A DNA stretch of 64,000 nt, from positions 4,186,072 through 4,250,071 of the forward strand of contig NC_134034.1 in the NCBI RefSeq assembly GCF_964204645.1, given 5' to 3'. This document shows positions 11,878 to 25,674 of this stretch, one piece after another. How positions within the stretch are numbered: position 1 is the stretch's first letter; each line of letters begins with the position of its first letter. Source of the stretch: Tubulanus polymorphus. Its lineage: Eukaryota; Nemertea; Palaeonemertea; Tubulaniformes; Tubulanidae. The notes beneath the pieces were generated by a model. It was not told the origin of the DNA. It did not search any database and saw nothing but the letters and a program-made list of their open reading frames with translations. The position numbers and the translations under genes were made by a program.

Positions 11878-12084
11878 CCAAGTTTCAGCTTTTTACCCCA
11901 AATTCCTAATAACAATATATCTCAGTCTCCTAACACTCGAGTTAAGGGGAAGCGATATTTTAAGATCTGGTGGGAAGGATTTCCTCGTTCGGATAGCACA
12001 TTTGAACCCGAAGAGAATATTTTAAACCCTGAACTTATAAAACAATACTACGAAAAAAGGAAGACCGCTGCGTCAAAAGATTAA
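11878..12084 (+). pseudogene. Chromodomain at the C-terminus of a lost integrase
   Basis: The open segment follows an in-frame TGA at 11,875-11,877 and ends at TAA 12,082-12,084. It contains a chromodomain core, KRYFKIWWEGFPRSDSTFEP, with the Tyr, two Trp and the STFEP/EEN turn typical of HP1-like and chromoviral domains. It continues with NILNPELIKQYYEK and a Lys-rich tail. In chromoviral Ty3/gypsy elements this module ends the polyprotein after integrase and is thought to steer integration to particular chromatin. The rest of the polyprotein is missing. Confidence 0.8.
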
Positions 12085-12116
12085 CTTTTCCTTGTTTTCT
12101 TTTATATAGTTAAGAG

Positions 12117-14371
<2,255 letters not shown>

Positions 14372-14719
14372 TGACTTAGCCTTTATTAACGACGCACGTT
14401 ATGAGGGTAGGGTGTTACTTAGAATAGATTTTATCATTATTATATAATTCATATAAACAGGGAATTGCTCTATATCGCTCGGTGTGTATTCGTGGGGGAG
14501 TTTTTGGGTTGCTAGGTCAACTGTGGAGGCTAATACTAAGCCTGGCGAGACGCATCACAAGGCATGCGTGTGTGAACGAAACTCCGCAGTAGGCTGTGGA
14601 AGATGGTGACGTTTAGATCAGGAAATACGAGTGTACATTGTGTTGTTTCGAGATGTGTAGGTACAGTAGCTGCGGTGGGATCTTCGCAGATAGCCAGAAA
14701 TCGAAGTTTTAGTGTACTT

Positions 14720-14995
14720 ATGATAATTGAAAAACCGAAAATTCGAGATCGTTATTGCGAGTGATAGTGCGAAGAATTAAGCCGAAAATTCGAGATCGTT
14801 ATTGCGAGTGATAGTATACGAAACGCAAATATTTAACGATCGGTAGTGCGAAGAAAATCCGTCGATCATTATTACGAGTACTAGCGAGAAGAAAAAAAGC
14901 CAAAATTTCGACGATCGGTAGTGCAAAGAAAAAGCAAAAATTCGACGATCATCATTGCGAGTGCGAAAAAGCTGAAAATTCGATGCTACTTGTTG
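14720..14995. repeat. Degenerate tandem repeats in the retroelement 3' region
   Basis: The phrase (A)AAATTCGACGATCNTTATTGCGAGTG(A) recurs about six times with irregular 38-60 base spacing. It lies between the last open segment and the purine tract, so it belongs to the element's 3' untranslated region. Confidence 0.7.
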
Positions 14996-15018
14996 CGGTC
15001 GATCCCTAAATATACAAC

Positions 15019-15271
15019 AAAAAAAATTAAAAAAAATGTTACGTTATACTTGGATTATTAATGAAATATGAGGAAATGTGTTCAAACTTGGTGATCAGCT
15101 GTAGTCAAAACAGACCACAGTATATAAGGGGGACATATCGAATGTAGAGTAGAACCGGGACTGACTGCCGACCCTAGGGGACGCAAATGCAGAAGTTATA
15201 AATAAAAATCTACAAACATCATCGCTACACATACTAGTTGTTAAGAGTTCTTCGATAGTAAGGACCTGTCA
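15019..15271 (+). mobile_element. Purine tract and 3' LTR
   Basis: An A-rich tract (15,019-15,036) directly precedes TGTTACG at 15,037, the expected polypurine tract/LTR boundary. Inside are a TATA box (TATATAAGGGG, 15,121) and AATAAA at 15,201, about 80 bases apart as in compact Ty3/gypsy LTRs. The right border is placed at a CA at 15,270-15,271 by the TG...CA rule; without a 5' partner it is approximate. Confidence 0.6.
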
Positions 15272-15308
15272 CTTTGATATCCAATCTATGAAATCGGGCC
15301 AGCGAAGA

Positions 15309-15713
15309 GGCGCTTTTACGAAACTGAATCTTTGTAAATCGATTTAAGTTTCACATTTACGGTACGCAGTTTAGTGAATCGGATTTGGTAAATCAACTCG
15401 TTTATGGACGCGGTTTAGTATACTGATTTATTAAATCGACTAACTTGCTCGGCGAGCAAGTTAGTGGCGATTTAGTCAGTGAAATCCAACATGGCGTCCT
15501 CTTCGACCGCGGGCTTAAGACATCTATCGCAGACCATCATCTATCAATAATTCGGTCACCATTGACGCCCATTTTCTTTTGAATCGCGACCTTTAAATTG
15601 ATAAATTGATTCAACTCATTTACGAAAAACGATTCGATTTACTAAACCTTTTGTTTTCCGACATCGAATCGGATTTAGCTAAACCGAATCAGATTCAATT
15701 TAGTAAAAGCGCC
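15309..15713. mobile_element. 405-bp MITE with ~21-bp TIR and central palindrome
   Basis: GGCGCTTTTACGAAACTGAAT at 15,309 is inverted, with two mismatches, as ATTCAATTTAGTAAAAGCGCC ending at 15,713. Variants of GATTTANTNAATCG recur throughout. The interior contains a perfect dyad, CTAACTTGCTCGGCGAGCAAGTTAG (15,440-15,464 approx.; arms of 12 bases). The flanking AAG may be a 3-bp target duplication, which would suit PIF/Harbinger, but this is weak. Confidence 0.75.
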
Positions 15714-15732
15714 TAAGGTTGTATCCTATTAA

Positions 15733-16580
15733 GGATTAAACCTCGCTTGCCAGGGTTTGATTGCTGCCCACTAAAGCTCAATATGATACAAACCCTGGCC
15801 GCAAACCGTTCATTGGCCAATAAATCGAGGGCGATGTATTAGACTGTGGCCAGGGTTTGTGTTGGCGTAGGCTTCCGCTTCTAGTCTACAGAACTGGGTC
15901 ACGTTACAGTTTACCGTAGATACACCTAAAACGACAGTGTTCAGGTATTGATTTAATGTAAGTAAACTAGGTTATCGTTGATTGATCGTTCATGGTTACC
16001 TTAACACACCGCTCTGGGTGAGACAGGCGATGTCTAATCCGGTTGCCAATCTTGCGTGAAACTAACCACAATCCGGTTACCGGTATAATATGCTTGTACG
16101 CACAGCCAAACATTGGATTCGGAATCGTCTGACTCGTCTCGATCGATAATGAGCCGTTGATTAGTGTCGTTATTTTGTATGCATGAAATCGTCTGCTTTT
16201 CAGCTTATGAGTGTGACCGAGATTGACTAAAGAATGGGAGCCAATCTCGCATAAACCAGTTATCACAACAGATGGCATCGCAGAATAACAGCTTCCTTAT
16301 CACAGGCTGTTCACAAGGACTATTTGGCCTCGCTCGTATCATTTCAAAACTGGTCGAAACTGCCACCGTGTGCATGCTCCCATTCGATTGTAGAAACATC
16401 GGTTTGTTTATTCACTGCATCGATCGGTTCTTACCATGTGATATCTTCGAGCGTCTTATCGTATATCGATCTGTTTTCTTTAATATGTTTTCTGGGCCAC
16501 TTTTCAGCCTACTTTATCCTCGCTTGCCAGGGTTTAATTGCCTCTTGTCGAAGCTCGTACCGATACACTCCCTGGCCACA
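15733..16580. repeat. Paired CTCGCTTGCCAGGGTTT repeats
   Basis: CTCGCTTGCCAGGGTTTNATTGC occurs at about 15,736 and 16,519, each followed about 45 bases later by CCCTGGCC; an inverted GGCCAGGGTTTGT lies at about 15,850. The interval between them has no supportable gene. The frames at 16,272-16,680 run through this repeat. Confidence 0.5.
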
Positions 16581-17204
16581 GATTCTTGTTAGTCCATTAC
16601 CCCTCAAGATTTCTTGCGGTCAGGTTTTCGCTGAGCGGCCACCGGTCTATAAATCTAGCCAATCAGATGCGTCGTTTTGATAAGCGAATCTACTCCACGT
16701 GATTTAAATATAAATACACGATCATCGCCCGATCTGATAAATTGATTTTGATTTAAACCATTATCTAAGAATATCGTCTCGTGCATAAATTCAAGACGGC
16801 TTCAAGAAAGAAACGAACATATCACTTCTTCCTAATGAAAACTGGCCAGCTCTTGTGAATATATATTTGCAACTTTAATCGATTTTAAATTTCAACGTTA
16901 TGACCAGAAAAGTAAAAGTTAAATAATCACTGTTTTGGTAGAAACTGTTAAAAATTAAATGATGGGATTCGAACCTTCCCGATTTATTCATGTCGCGCAG
17001 CAGATCGAAGGTCGCAGTTGATATCCGGTTTCTACAAACCGCGCCGGTCGAACGGTGCTTATTAAAATCGTCAAATTATACCCAAATAAAGTGGACGAGT
17101 AAGTTTATTGTTTATATATTATTCTTTATGTGAACTCTGACATCATCAGACACATGTTTGTTATCTATGGCGGGCGATAACCACCAAAATATAGCATTAT
17201 TTTG

Positions 17205-17378
17205 AAAGATAGTGAAAAGATGATGACAAGATAGTGAAAAGATGATGAAAAGATAGTGAAAAGATGATGAAAAGATAGTGAAAAGATGATGAAAAGATAG
17301 TGAAATAATGATAAAAAGATGAAACGATTGAAAGGTGAAACAATGAAAAGGTTAAACGATGATAAGGTGAAACGATGA
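17205..17378. repeat. 22-bp tandem repeat
   Basis: GATAGTGAAAAGATGATGAAAA repeats about four times almost exactly, then decays into GATGAAACGATTG- and GGTGAAAC-type variants. Confidence 0.9.
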
Positions 17379-17379
17379 A

Positions 17380-18945
17380 CAAGTATCATACGTTTGTCTA
17401 TACACGAAATCAACTTTATGAAAGTCCGAATTTGGTTGCGGCAATGATGGCCAGATGGCGTCACTTATCGATCACTGACTCCTTAAACCATGAAAATGGT
17501 TTGAGTGAAATAAACATTCTTATTCGCGTTCGTATTGACTGCAGGTCTGTTATGTAAACCGTTACAAACCACCTATATTGTAAAGTTTGTATGTTGTACG
17601 TGTTATTTTAGACTTCGAATAGTTTCCACAATGAATTGACTTTTTTTCCATCATTACTTGGTTCGGCCGGCTGGTTCTCCAAACGCTTTAGAAATTCACA
17701 AATCCTATTTTATAGATAACCAAGTTTCTCCCTCATCATAGCAGGGCTCATAGCGGTCCTTGAAAGTCATATAAAGGGTCGGTTCAAGGCCTGGAATGTC
17801 ATGGATTTGCCTCTAGAATCCTTGAATCGTGGGCTTGGTATGTCACAATTGACATCTGCCATACCCTGCCATTTCATTTTGGAGCTTTTTGCCAGAGGTA
17901 ATCTATTGTAGACGCTTGCGTTGTATTGGATCTGGTTATTGTAAAATTTGGTCCACTACGCACACTAATCTGGTAAGAATGAATACGGAGTCAGTGGGGG
18001 ATGAGGGTTGTTTTATGCGGTCATCTTAGTTCAGTCGAGGACATGTCGTGGGATGGAGATTGATGTACAGTATTTATTGACAATTAGTACAATTCGAATC
18101 GGCTCATGGAATTGATGGGTTCAAAAGGTCTTTGATAGTCATGGCATGAGACTGGTCACAGATAGTACGAATCCTGCATAGTAGCTATACTACCATTATA
18201 ACTTCAAAGATATACTTTCCGCGACGGGTTTCATTCCCCGTTTATATAAAGAGCCGAACGGCCAGCAGATCCACAAATCTATCATTGTTAAAATGTTCTC
18301 AATTTGATTATAATGATCTGGATGCTGTTTCGTCGCCCTCTATCACGTATCGATAGTGTGCGGAAAACAAACGATAGGAGATGCCATCTATACAAGCATA
18401 GCAGCGACACAGGCTTAACCAATCCGGCCGATCGCGTCTACTTTAAAACGGTTTATTGATAGTGAGAATATCCTATCCCTAATAACGAATGGGCAAAATG
18501 ATCTTCAACCTTGTAATATACGTAGCTACTTCAAAAACTTCGATGTATTAAATTAGGCAGCTAGGAAAATTGACCCCAATCAGTCGCTTGCTGGTTCAGA
18601 CTGGTTGGAATATTGCTTGTTAGGACGAACTGGAACCGAATTTCCCAATTATGTATTTCGATTTAAACAAAACATTCTGTAAACTCGGCCGCCGATCACA
18701 CAACTATATTCTGTAATTCGATTTCTTCAAAATCAAATCCCCTGTTTCCCTTCCCGCGAAGGAATATGTGGTTTGATAATATTGTCGAGGTATTTAGCCA
18801 AATTATACTCTGCTGTGTTTAACATCGAAACTACAGGTCTGAAAGGAAGACCTGGTTTATGAGCTTTACAGTTTGCCTGGTTGGCTGCCAGATGGATAAA
18901 TCGAATCATAAACCTTTTTACTCATCGAGTCTTTTACATTTACAT
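17380..18945. other. Unassigned sequence
   Basis: No domain-bearing frame, paired inverted repeat or tandem array was identified. The stretch near 17,745-17,880 (CAGGGCTCATAGCGGTCC...) could be a decayed DNA-element end, but no partner was found. Confidence 0.45.
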
Positions 18946-18957
18946 CCATGAAATATT

Positions 18958-19482
18958 ATCATCAATATTATCAATATTATAGCAGACCATATCTATGGAT
19001 CGACTACTAAACCAGATTTTGATAAGGCTACCTTTAAACAACTTATGAAAATAGCAACAAGTGGAATCTTTATGTATCGCGAAAGATTTTTTCGACAGGT
19101 AGATCGAGTAACAATGGACAGCCCTCTAGGGCCCACTATGGCTAATTTCTGTTTGGCTTATTTTGAATCTAAGCTGCTAGATGATTGTTCAGGGAAACGT
19201 TTCGCGCCATCGTTATACCTACGTTATGTTGATGATATTTTCTGTGTATTCAGACGTGATTCAATACATGCATCTTTCCTGGAGAAACTAAATGCACTAC
19301 ACCCAAATCTTAAATTTACTTCAGAAATAGGACCGTCTACACTTCCATTTCTAGATACGTATATTTCGCTCCCAACAACGGATGATGGTACCTTCACTTC
19401 TCATGTATTTAGAAAATCAACTTACACTAGCTTGATTCTAAGTTTTCAGCTATGTGTCCTCAAAAATGGAAATTTGGTTTAA
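18958..19482 (+). pseudogene. Penelope-type reverse transcriptase, C-terminal part
   Basis: The open frame runs from within a (ATC/ATT)n stretch and carries the finger-palm end of the polymerase: MDSPLGPTMANFCLAYFE (motif B, about 19,114-19,167) and the catalytic motif C, YVDDIF (19,225-19,242), with two Asp. LPFLDTYI follows, as in other Penelope reverse transcriptases. Homology leaves this frame near 19,445 and resumes at CPQKWKFG in the next, so there is a frameshift. Motif A is missing, consistent with 5' truncation. Confidence 0.9.
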
Positions 19483-19727
19483 TCCAATGTCTACTCCATA
19501 GAGCATATACCATAAGCAGTAGTTGGCTTGTTTTCTCACATGAAATTGATTTCCTAAAAAACGTTTTGCACAAAAATGGCTACCCACAAGATTTGTTTAA
19601 TTCGTGTCTTAGAAGATTTTTGAATAACAAATGTAGTGATGATACTCCCGCTAGTATGGTCAGGGAAGATAAGGTCGAAACACTTTTTTTTCGTTCCTTA
19701 CATTGGCCTCCCATCGATTATATTTAG
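19452..19727 (+). pseudogene. Penelope reverse transcriptase thumb/linker after a frameshift
   Basis: The segment starting CPQKWKFGLIQCLLHRAY and continuing through FLKNVLHKNGYP has the Arg/Cys-His-x-x-Ala and KNGYP pattern usual just after the palm of Penelope reverse transcriptases. It overlaps the previous frame by 31 bases, and homology moves to the third frame near 19,690 within a T-rich run (CACTTTTTTTTCG), a likely slippage site. Confidence 0.8.
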
Positions 19728-20154
19728 CAGAAAACTCAAGAGTCTATTCAAACCATATTACAACGTGGATATTCGTATTGTCTTTACTTCTTTCAAAATT
19801 AGGAACTACTTTTCACTCAAGTCCCATACTCCTTCACCCTTGTTGGCCAATGTTATTTATAAATTTAAATGTTTGCGTGATGCAAATAAAACATACATTG
19901 GTAAAACAATGCGACATTTGGCCACACGGGTAAAGGAGCATGGAACTTCACCTTCAGCAATTAAGGAACATTTAACATCATGTATAAATTGTGCATCAAA
20001 TTTTTCTTTAATAAACGACTTTTCAATCGTTGATTCTGGAAAAAATGACTTTGAAATCACCATCAAAGAGGCATTATATATAAAATCCAAAAAACTAAGT
20101 ATTAATAAACAACTTTCCACACATGGTGTCTCATTTTTACTGAACGTATTTTGA
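19636..20154 (+). pseudogene. GIY-YIG endonuclease domain of the Penelope-like element
   Basis: From about 19,690 this frame holds the linker and then the nuclease: VIYKFKC (about 19,849), in the GIY position, then TYIGKTMRHLATRVKEH (from 19,890), with the YIG motif and the catalytic Arg and following His. The pair of Cys at CINCASNF suits the zinc-linked region of Penelope nucleases. A Glu expected near the end is provided by the FEITIKEALYI helix. The stop TGA is at 20,152-20,154. In intact elements this nuclease nicks target DNA for primed reverse transcription. Confidence 0.88.
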
Positions 20155-20279
20155 TATGTTTATAATCCATTTGTACTTTGTAAACTAGGCCACTTCACGC
20201 CTGCATGATATTCTCTGTAATTAGTAACAGTATACTATACATAGTTTGTATCTTTTCATGTCATTTCTTGAAAAGGACT

Positions 20280-20345
20280 CGAAGAGATGAGTCGAAATCG
20301 ATCGAAACGTTTGAAAATGTAAATAAACTCATTATCATCATGAAG
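20280..20345 (+). ncRNA. Hammerhead-like core in the Penelope element 3' UTR
   Basis: AGATGAGTCGAAATCGATCGAAACG lies about 130 bases after the nuclease stop. GTCG can pair with CGA(U), and GAAAC follows; the 5' part reads AGAGATGA rather than CTGATGA, so it is degenerate. It is followed by TTTGAAAATGTAAATAAAC, comparable to GTTGAATAAAC in the units at 36.1 kb. Its place beside a recognised Penelope gene links the dispersed cores in this window to that element class. Confidence 0.45.
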
Positions 20346-21129
20346 ATTGTGATAGTTGCGTTCTTATTATTATTTATTATCTGGACACGCTTCCGAAATA
20401 ACAAAATCAGTTTTATTTCGAATATCAGAAAAGTCTTAATTTCCATAGAAAGAACTAGTTTCATTATGGATTTTAGAACCATTTGTTATTTGTTGATAGT
20501 TTTTATATTCGAGAGATTAAAAACGTTCATTCTTCAAAAACCATTGGAATGATAAATGTAAAATACCACTGTCGGACCGTTCGCTGAAAAGCGTTTCACA
20601 TTCGCTACGCGCTCTGCGACGCTGTTCGATGCATTTTCTGGAAAAAATGTTTTTTACGATATGTCAGCAGCGAATTACTCCAGTTTTAAACTGATTAGAA
20701 GTCTCTCTCCCTCTGTCCCAGTCGCTCTCGGCCATCAGCAAATATGAATCATCGTTTTTAAAACAGAACAATGTGGGTTAGTCGATGCTCGTTCGTTTTT
20801 CAAAATTAGCAATTTGTTTAGATTTGTCCTGTCTGTTGGGCTGCAGGCGATTTAACAGATTGCGTTCGTGTTGGCATTTTCATTTAATTCTACTGTAGAC
20901 AAATCACCGTCGACTTTGATCAAAAACATCCGCCATCTCAGCCAGTAATACTCAATTCAAACCGTTGCCATTTCCCATTACATTTTCATTTAATCGAACG
21001 ATCTATCAAATTGCTAAAACTCTACGGCCACACGACCTTGAAAGTTGCACCGATTATGTAGATTCGCAAAAATTTGATTTACATTTCAACTCGGTGTTTT
21101 TTTAAGGAAATGACCATAGTTTAAATGCT

Positions 21130-21433
21130 ACTGAGGCAGTGGGATATGGGCAACGCTCATGTGCCGAGCGAGGATTCAGTATTAATCCGCCAGGATCGCT
21201 AGTGGCACGGAGTTACCACGCTTCAAATTCCTTCTACATTTCGATTAAATTCGATTAAATTTTTCTCATTAGTAAATCAATTTTCTGTCCTACCACAATA
21301 TGAGTGAGAAAGTGGATCTTATATATATCCGATATTTTTTGGATTTTGCTGCCTAAAAGCACTGTTCAAATTTCATCGAAAATGGACTGATGTTTGCTAC
21401 GAATTATCCAGAGTTTTGTTGCGCCATCTGGTT
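21130..21433 (+). mobile_element. MITE-A copy
   Basis: Diverged family modules occur in order: GAGCGAGGATTCAG, ATCCGCCAGGATCGCTAGT, CTTCTACATTTCGATTAAA, and TTGCGCCATCTGG. The right end is displaced by the next element; GGAACCCC at about 21,697 may be its missing terminus. Confidence 0.6.
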
Positions 21434-21690
21434 TTCAATTTACTTCAGCTAAACGAACCGACGAAGCTTGTGGCACGCTTGTGTGGAATTCAAAACTTTT
21501 GGTTTTCTCGCTCGAGAAAACAAAACATTTTGGTTTGAAAAATTTTTCTGACTGGCTACAAGCTGGATAAAAACTTTTTACATTGGCCAATTTTTTGAAT
21601 TCTCGCGCGAGAAAACCAAAACATTTTGGTTTTAACAGCATTATCGTTGCACGTTTGGATTTCGCAGTTTTCTGATCAGACGAAACCATT
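21434..21690. mobile_element. Element related to the nested MITE at 46.2 kb
   Basis: It shares several phrases with 46,152-46,536: TTCAAAACTTTTGGTTTTCTCG, CTCGAGAAAACAAAA, GAAAAATTTTTCTGACTGGCT and TTCTCGCGCGAGAAAACCAAAA (parts). The ends are too diverged to call a TIR. As at 46 kb, it sits within a MITE-A copy. Confidence 0.6.
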
Positions 21691-22439
21691 TTTGGAACCC
21701 CTGAACAACTGAACGATTATAACAGAATTTAGATAAATAATGAATGTTAAAGGGACTACATAAACATAGATGGCGGATGTGAAAGGGAGCTAAAACGATA
21801 GTTAGCGTAACTACGGGCGGATGCGGCTCGTCATCACCAGGAAAGTAGCTGGATTTCCAAAGGTTCTAAATAGAAAGAAGATAAAGTAGAATTACCATCG
21901 ACGGACCATGCACGGTAGCTACCTGATTTGTGTGCCAAAGACTAGAGAATGAGGTAACGCCTACAAGGTCGACCAATCTGCTTCTGATTTATGATTCACG
22001 AGTGTGTGGACTATACTACCTCAACAATTTGTGAATTAATTTTTCATGATTAAGATCCATCACATAATCATTTATGGGATTTCATTTCCTGATATGAAAA
22101 TTCATCGTCGTAGGCCGAATGGAATTGTCAGACGTTGGTTTGAAATATCGAAATGATACAAATTCAGAAAGTTGTAATAGCAAAGAAAACAGAAAAACGA
22201 AGCCTGTATCCTGTCCATGTAAATAAAGTTCATTCGTCAATGTTTGGACTTTTTTTTACCATTTACGCTGTAATGTTATTTGTCATTTCAATCCAACCAG
22301 AACTCAAACTATACAGTTAAGTAAGTGCTTACCCCCATCCGCTGTTTAAATCCTAAAAGATACCTATCTTCCCTAAGACTCACCAGCAACAAAGAAATGG
22401 GAAGAAAATGATAGGATACCGGGCTTTCTGCGTTGCTGG

Positions 22440-22650
22440 TTTATATGGTCGTAGCTGGGATTCGAACCTGATGGCTTCGCTACACTCAGTCACGTCACGA
22501 AACCCTGCCAAACTAGACCGGGTGCGCAGGTACAAGCGCAGGTTTTACCGCACAACAAGTAGCGGCACCAATCAGATTGCCCGTTGTTTAAAATCGCTCA
22601 GGCAAATTTCACGGCAAAACTACATATAGAAAAATCCGGGCTAAAATAAA
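22440..22650 (-). mobile_element. tRNA-like repeat, same family as 58.1 kb
   Basis: A reversed B-box (GGATTCGAACC, 22,458-22,468), then CTCAGTCACG, GAAACCCTGCCA, ACCGGGTGCGCAG, CACCAATCAGATTG and CCGGGCTAAAAT correspond in order to the unit at 58,082-58,290 in the opposite orientation. It carries RNA polymerase III-like boxes but does not fold as a complete tRNA. Confidence 0.65.
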
Positions 22651-23055
22651 AACGATGATGACATCATCTAAGCCACGCATTAGAGCTAGTGAGGCAGGAG
22701 AAGCAGAATTTTCCTTCTGTTTGTTTGACTTTTTTCCTGGACAATTCTCATCCCGGGAAATTACATTTCCGCATAAGGATTTGCGGCGTTATGCCGTGAA
22801 TTGAAATCACCCGAGGCGTGAACGGGTTTTTATATCGTCGACGATAGAAAACAAAAAATAAAACGGCGGCGATAGGTTTAGAGTTTCGATGATTTACGAG
22901 GATTGAGAATAGACTCGTATCGACACAGCGGGAAACTCGGCACGTAATGAATATTACATGAAATCGCTGCTTCGAGTTGTTGTTCAAGAGTTGGAAAACG
23001 AACGCCAACTTTTGTTGATTCGGCGTGATTCGGGAAACCGTAACATAGGGAAAGC

Positions 23056-23112
23056 GTGTGCGTGTGTGCGTGTGTGCACGTGCATGCGTGTGCGTGCATG
23101 TGCGTGTGTGGG
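23056..23112. repeat. GT-rich microsatellite
   Basis: Interrupted (GTGTGC)n and (GT)n over about 57 bases. The Val/Cys- and His/Thr-rich frames over it are artefacts. Confidence 0.9.
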
Positions 23113-23279
23113 ATGGGGATTACAATAGCGGCTCCCCGCAATCGGACTTAATTCCACTCATTTATTTTTTTCGAAGATTATCAAATTATAATAATAATAA
23201 TAGTTGTAATATATATAATTATATTTTAAAACCTGAGTATTACACTTCACAACATAACAACGCCATGCCTTCAGTGAAC

Positions 23280-23400
23280 TGATGTAAATCTCGTGAATCT
23301 CGGTGTAGAGTTAACGAATAAAACCCACAGTTACTTCTGTAAAAACAGTTTATTGTCATAAAGTTTCGAGGTTCGAACTAAACCTCATCTTCAGAGGTAC
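23280..23400 (-). mobile_element. Penelope-type terminal unit with hammerhead-like core
   Basis: On the minus strand: CTGAAGATGAGGTT, a short loop, AACCTCGAAACTTT (core 23,361-23,393). GAGGTT and AACCTC form a perfect 6-bp stem, different in sequence from the other copies. The downstream part has CTGTGGGTTTTATTCGTTAA and CTACACCGAGATTCACGAG, which parallel the TTGTGGGATTTCTC and ACACGGATATTGTG tail of the 35.3-kb copy. Confidence 0.65.
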
Positions 23401-23884
23401 AAAAAATACAATAATCTTTTTATAACAACGTTATTTCTCAATTTGTTTATTATTCATACATTTGTCGTCGCTGTGTGGGAGTCGCTAAGTGTGACCATCA
23501 TATTTTCATCTATCAGTGCGACCATCATGTTTTCGGAATTCTCCAGAGGTGAAGGCCGCCGCGCCAGTATAGACTACCAGACGTTATTAGTACTGATATA
23601 GGAACTGTTTTACCAAATTAACCAAATCAAAAAACCAACCCACCCACGTGTGGCGCTAGGTGCCTGAAACGGTTCGGCTTGTTCGATCGTTGCGCGCGTA
23701 CACTTACCGGGGACTGGATTCATCCGGTGTTTTTGTAAGCCGTACGGGTGGATGTTTAACGTGTCGTGTACGCGGTGTTCGCGGAAGCGTCGGGTTAGGA
23801 AATTTAGGAAAGAAGGCGCGGCGACAGAGGGTGGACGGAAAGACGGAGGCCAGGAGGTGGAGGGGATGTCTTAACGATAAATGA

Positions 23885-23980
23885 AGAAATCCCACACTTT
23901 GAATTTGAAATTATACGATCAAATTCATTATTACGAAACCACAACGTTTCGGTTGTTGACTAACAGCCATCATCAGGTGG
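23885..23980 (-). mobile_element. Penelope-type terminal unit with hammerhead-like core
   Basis: Core on the minus strand at 23,943-23,977: CTGATGATGG, then CTGTT...AACAACCGAAACGTT. GG pairs with CC and TGTT with AACA. It ends in GTGTGGGATTTCTTC, matching the start of the family tail. The following ~150 bases upstream on this strand are A-rich, as at 48.8-49.0 kb. Confidence 0.65.
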
Positions 23981-23999
23981 AATTACCAGAAAAACAAGT

Positions 24000-25670
24000 A
24001 ACAAAGCATATAAACTCACAGGATCTAAAATAGAAGCAGTGTGTCAAAACTTAAGATAAACAGACCAAGCAATAAAAACAACAAAGGGGTACCGTGGAAA
24101 CCACAGCAATTCTAAACAGTTCAGAGTAAAAACAAATTATGTAACTATGTGATTGAAGTGGACCGAAGAGGGTGGCGATAACAGAGTGACATCAACCAAA
24201 ATCTAATTTCGAGATCGATGTCTTAACGTTTGAATGAGCAAGAGCTTCACGCGCATCCGAAACGCGCATCTGAAAAAATAACGAATCGTTTTCCGATTGG
24301 AAATGCGCAAAACGCCCGCACAACTGGTAATGAACGATGTCGACATAAATCAAATTTCAAGACAGTTCGTGTCAAAACTGCGTCTCTAGGTGACAGACAA
24401 AATATAAATAATGACCGTACGAGCCTAATACTGTCAATGATACGTACCAGACAGCACCCAGGTGTAACAGGAGTTTCTTCAATAGGTGCGATTCCAGTCG
24501 ATCTAACGCTACTGAACTATCCATCAATGTTGACGCGCGTGGCCGCCAGTCTCGAGTGTACAAGGCAATTACGGAGGAACATCGAGATGATCTTTGTACC
24601 ACTCGACATGTACAGCATGCCCCCGTAACAAACGATGCGTGAGCAAAATGTGTCGATCGAAAATTTGTTCGCTATCAGTCACGATCTACCATTTTCAGCC
24701 AGTTTGTCTGATAGTTTATCGAAATAGGGCTCGTCTCTACTCGTTTTCTACATCGAACATCCTCATCTATAGCTCTGCTCTCTCCCCAGGGGTGGGATTT
24801 TGGGGATGGTCTCGGGGGTCCCGACCCCGCCCTTCCCATTGCCCTTTTCGAAAAAACCAAGACCATCGTTAAACCTGTGAATTTGTGAGACTCTACAATT
24901 ACAACGAGTTTGAGATCCAGCTAGTAGCCTAGACGGAATCCGTTAGTAGACCACGACATGGCTACTTTATCTAAAAAAAAAATCCTTGTCTTCTCTCCTG
25001 ACCCCTGCCTTCCAAATTTCCTAGAAACGCCCCTGTTCTCGCCTCTCCCCCACGCTCCCGCATTTCCGTTATCTAATCGTTCATCCCCGAAAGTTTAATT
25101 TCCGAATAAACGCTAATGAAAAACGCCGCCAGGAAATGTAATGGCTATTCGTTTTTATTACCTCGATCCCCCGAGTTCAACGATTCTCGAGCGGCTCGAA
25201 GTCTACGGAGCGAACGTTTGAATGACGCGCGTCGTGGATGATTTTAATCCTAGTTTTGAAATGCCAACGCGGCAACGTGATTGATCGTACAATAAAAGAT
25301 TAGTCTCGACTCAATTAAATATTTGAATCGTATATTTCGCGTAGTGTCGGCGACGACGCTGCTTTAGTGATGAATATCTTCACTCACAACGACATGATTG
25401 ATATAGTAGCAGCCGAGAGGAACCTAGTAAAATAATCCACGCGTGATAGTCTCGAATGGAATATATTCTGTATAGAAAGTCGTTGATCTGATCTGATGAT
25501 TGCATCTACTGATTAACTACTTCGTTATGAATGTTCTATTTCTTATGTCTCGTGTGGATCATATATCCATTACAACTTAAAAACTTAAAACTTAAAATCG
25601 ATATTCCAGATTATCTTTCCAATCCCGACCACACACTTAACTCGGCGCTGGTTATTTGACCTTCTCTCTG
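24000..25670. other. Unassigned sequence
   Basis: A 132-codon + frame at 24,230-24,628 and shorter minus frames show no domain, no splice context and no codon pattern that would support them. A CCCCAGGGGTGGGATTTTGG stretch near 24,785 may be a DNA-element end. The segment 25,080-25,330 is rich in TAAT and CGAT motifs. Confidence 0.4.
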
Positions 25671-25674
25671 CCCC

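Larger units (their letters stand above)
18958..20350 (+). mobile_element. Penelope-like element, 5'-truncated
   Basis: A reverse transcriptase segment is followed by a GIY-YIG nuclease segment and, about 130 bases after the stop, a GATGAGTCG...CGATCGAAACGTTTG motif and an A-rich, ATC-repeat-containing tail. This gene order and nuclease are diagnostic of Penelope-like elements, which form a clade separate from LINEs and LTR elements. The N-terminal part of the reverse transcriptase is missing and two frameshifts interrupt the rest, so it is inactive. Confidence 0.9.

Noticed and set aside
23704-23895. Minus-strand exon ending at a GTAAGT donor (CCCCG|GTAAGT)
   Set aside because: The donor is good, but the frame is Pro/Arg-rich, GC-composition-driven and lacks an acceptor; not enough to call an exon.
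24230-24628. 132-codon + frame
   Set aside because: No recognisable domain, no splice signals in the right places, and overlapping minus-strand frames are equally open.
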